From assembly GCA_029858925.1 (NCBI GenBank), contig JAOUEB010000044.1:1-7990 (forward strand): a DNA stretch of 7,990 nucleotides, read 5' to 3'. The translations under genes and the position numbers were made by a program. The DNA comes from Nitrospira sp. (GTDB taxonomy: Bacteria; Nitrospirota; Nitrospiria; Nitrospirales; Nitrospiraceae). Shown one piece after another: positions 6,508 to 7,990 of this stretch. Position 1 is the first letter of the stretch; each line of letters begins with the position of its first letter. Below the pieces are notes generated by a model, which saw only the letters and a program-made list of their open reading frames with translations, did no database searches and had not been told where the DNA came from.

Positions 6508-7824
6508 TCACGCCTGCGGCTGGCCATGCCAGCGCTCGACGAGATAGGATTTCCTCGACTCATAGACTAGGCACAGTTGTTCGATTCGTCCTTCCGCTTC
6601 AGCGGTCGTCAATCCCTGCGTCTCCAACACGAACGTCGCCGTCCGGCCGAGATACAGCGGCGTCAAGGCCTTCAGCAGATGCTCGCGGGGCATCACACGC
6701 GCTCGGTAGGCCACGGCTGCTTCGTAGACGATACGCACCCACAAGTCGTCGGCAATGCGAAACTCGGCGGGAGACGCCGCCCGCAGCGGCAGGAGCTCCG
6801 CCACGATCCCCCGGCCCAGTATCTGTTCCCAGATAGGCACGAGATCCTCCAACCCGAGTTGAAACGCGGCGATCATGCGCTCCACATTTACATTGACCGG
6901 CTCGACGCCCACTTCATATTGAAACCCAAACAATTTCACCGGCTCTGAAACCTTCCGATCGAGCCAGACCTTGTCGTGCTCTTCCATCAAGGCGAACACC
7001 GCCCCCAGCACCTGCATCAGCATGGCGGCCAGATCAGCCGACGGATCTTTGGGGTTGTGGATCTTGGCGCCGAGAAAACTTTGACACACTCTGGCGCCGC
7101 TGGCGATGGCCTCGGTCGTCATCCAGATGTCGATCCCGAATCGCGCCACATCCGATTCCCAGACATGCTGATCCAGGTAATGTTCCGTCAAGCGTCCGGA
7201 AAATCCGAAATCGCCCCCGATCGGCTGCCTGATCCGTTGACCGTAGAGCGCTCTCGTGAGCGGATACACGATGCTGTTCGTGATCGTCCCGTCGTACTTA
7301 TGGCGCAGGTAGTACGGCGCCACATAGTCGTACTTCTCGTCGAGGATCGGACGGAGCAGCAGTTCGATCCATTCCGGCGTGATGCTGCGCAAGTCGGAAT
7401 CCACGACTGCGCAGGCCTTCGCCTTCACGCGCCGGGCGACCTCGAAGACCGTTCGAAACGCGCTCCCTTTTCCCGGAATCCCGTGATAGGGGGTGATGAT
7501 TTTCTGAAGGGGACTCTGATGATCGCTGACGAGGAGCGCGCTGAAATCCACCACCGCCCGCGAGACCGCCTCGGGTGTCCCATCCGACGACCCGCCGTCG
7601 GAATTGACCAGCACCGCGCGCCGACCCGGGAAATACTTGGCCAGGCCGGCGCTGACGGCGCGAACCACATGCGCGATGGTATCGACATTATTGTAGCTGG
7701 GAATGCCGACCAGGATCTCGGCTTCCCCGATGGCCTGCACCCGAGACTCGGTCTCCGGCGTGAGCGCCACCGGCGGTTTCTGCTGCAGCCTGCCGGATGT
7801 CTTTTCTATTGCGTCGGATCCCAC
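6508..7824 (-). CDS. GT-A glycosyltransferase, glycosylglycerate-synthase-like (GT78/GT81-related)
   Basis: A 438-residue soluble glycosyltransferase. Residues 36-50 (EILVGIPSYNNVDTI) and NSDGGSSDGT (74-83) form the nucleotide-sugar-binding start of a GT-A fold. PGKG (117-120) and the metal-binding DSD (142-144, in AVVDSDLRSITPEWI) follow. QPIGGDFGFS (200-209) and GIDIW (230-234) are acceptor-side motifs of the retaining mannosylglycerate and glucosyl-3-phosphoglycerate synthases. His256 in GAKIHNPKD lies where mannosylglycerate synthase has a metal ligand in GKAHRLYGG, and the helical C-terminus (about 262-438) also resembles that enzyme, by recall. The likely reaction is transfer of a hexose from an NDP-sugar to glycerate, phosphoglycerate or a similar small acceptor. 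An open frame extends to 7896, but GTG 7824 has AGGAGG seven bases upstream, and the extra 24 residues are low-complexity shadow of the upstream gene. It overlaps that gene by 19 bases. Confidence 0.85.
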   Translation of the reverse strand: MGSDAIEKTSGRLQQKPPVALTPETESRVQAIGEAEILVGIPSYNNVDTIAHVVRAVSAGLAKYFPGRRAVLVNSDGGSSDGTPEAVSRAVVDFSALLVSDHQSPLQKIITPYHGIPGKGSAFRTVFEVARRVKAKACAVVDSDLRSITPEWIELLLRPILDEKYDYVAPYYLRHKYDGTITNSIVYPLTRALYGQRIRQPIGGDFGFSGRLTEHYLDQHVWESDVARFGIDIWMTTEAIASGARVCQSFLGAKIHNPKDPSADLAAMLMQVLGAVFALMEEHDKVWLDRKVSEPVKLFGFQYEVGVEPVNVNVERMIAAFQLGLEDLVPIWEQILGRGIVAELLPLRAASPAEFRIADDLWVRIVYEAAVAYRARVMPREHLLKALTPLYLGRTATFVLETQGLTTAEAEGRIEQLCLVYESRKSYLVERWHGQPQA

Positions 7825-7988
7825 CGATGGTCCTCCTCTACGGCCCGAACAAGACGATCGAATACGTCCGGAACCGCCGCCGCCACGCGGCTCCAATTCG
7901 AAATCATGGGCACACCCAATGGATCTTTCTGAAAGACCTCGGAGGCATGCTTGATGCCCTTGAGGAAGGTCTCGACCGCAGTCCGTTC
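7806..7988 (-). CDS. Unidentified protein, C-terminal fragment
   Basis: The last 60 codons of a gene that begins right of the window and ends at TAG 7806. The frame is open to the window edge and reads as a natural, amphipathic, helix-rich protein tail: ETFLKGIKHASEVFQKDP, then VPMISNWSRVAAAVPDVFDRL and a charged end AVEEDHRWDPTQ. I do not recognise the family from this fragment. It overlaps the glycosyltransferase start by 19 bases and contains that gene's Shine-Dalgarno, so the two are probably translationally coupled and functionally linked, for example another enzyme of the same solute pathway. That role is inference from position only. Confidence 0.7.
   Translation of the reverse strand, partial: ERTAVETFLKGIKHASEVFQKDPLGVPMISNWSRVAAAVPDVFDRLVRAVEEDHRWDPTQ
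7832..7837 (-). promoter_or_regulatory. Ribosome binding site that fixes the glycosyltransferase start
   Basis: AGGAGG on the minus strand lies seven bases before GTG 7824, inside the coding end of the upstream gene. It is the reason for preferring this GTG over the longer frame starting at 7896. Confidence 0.75.
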
Positions 7989-7990
7989 CG

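Noticed and set aside
7825..7896. 24-codon N-terminal extension of the glycosyltransferase
   Set aside because: It is Gly/Arg/Ser-rich shadow of the upstream gene's tail, and GTG 7824 has a near-ideal Shine-Dalgarno.
6976..7932. 318-codon plus-strand open frame opposite the glycosyltransferase
   Set aside because: Long antisense frames are expected in GC-rich coding DNA; the translation is His/Arg-rich without motifs, while the minus strand carries clear GT-A motifs.
1..7990. CRISPR array, tRNA, insertion sequence or phage remnant
   Set aside because: I saw no spaced direct repeats, cloverleaf-like sequence, transposase motif or terminal inverted repeats; nearly all bases are in ordinary coding genes.

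Overview
The window looks like a piece of a GC-rich (by eye about 60% G+C) bacterial chromosome from a diderm organism: it carries two signal-peptidase-II lipoproteins, strong purine-rich Shine-Dalgarno sites and very tight gene packing. The overall flavour is reminiscent of Nitrospira-type genomes, but this is an impression from composition and gene style, not a proof.

Layout. At the left edge the plus strand carries the last 111 codons of a glycogen-debranching enzyme (GlgX/isoamylase type). It converges, with only 20 bases between the stop codons, on a minus-strand gene train that fills the rest of the window. Read in transcription order (right to left) the train is: the C-terminal tail of an unidentified protein (7988-7806); a retaining GT-A glycosyltransferase resembling the mannosylglycerate synthase / glucosyl-3-phosphoglycerate synthase families (7824-6508); a small 'conserved TM helix' membrane protein related to mechanosensitive channels (6471-5764); a complete CUT1-type sugar ABC importer made of a trehalose/maltose-binding-like lipoprotein (5764-4487), a MalF-like permease (4490-3552), a MalG-like permease (3552-2692) and a MalK/UgpC-like ATPase (2685-1579); and an uncharacterised lipoprotein (1554-358). 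Neighbouring genes overlap by 1, 4 or 19 bases or are separated by 6 to 36 bases. No promoter or convincing intrinsic terminator is visible, so the transcript probably starts right of the window.

How the genes may work together. The binding protein carries hallmark stretches of the Thermococcus litoralis trehalose/maltose-binding protein, which points to a trehalose-type disaccharide or a similar small glycoside as the imported substrate. A glycosylglycerate-type synthase, a mechanosensitive-like membrane protein and a disaccharide importer in one operon suggest a compatible-solute module: make the solute, release it through the membrane, recapture what leaks. The adjacent glycogen-debranching gene fits a storage-glucan/trehalose neighbourhood. 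Gene identities at family level are well supported; substrates and the osmotic role are inference.

There is no gene-free stretch longer than 36 bases, and I see no tRNA, rRNA, CRISPR array, insertion sequence or phage gene.
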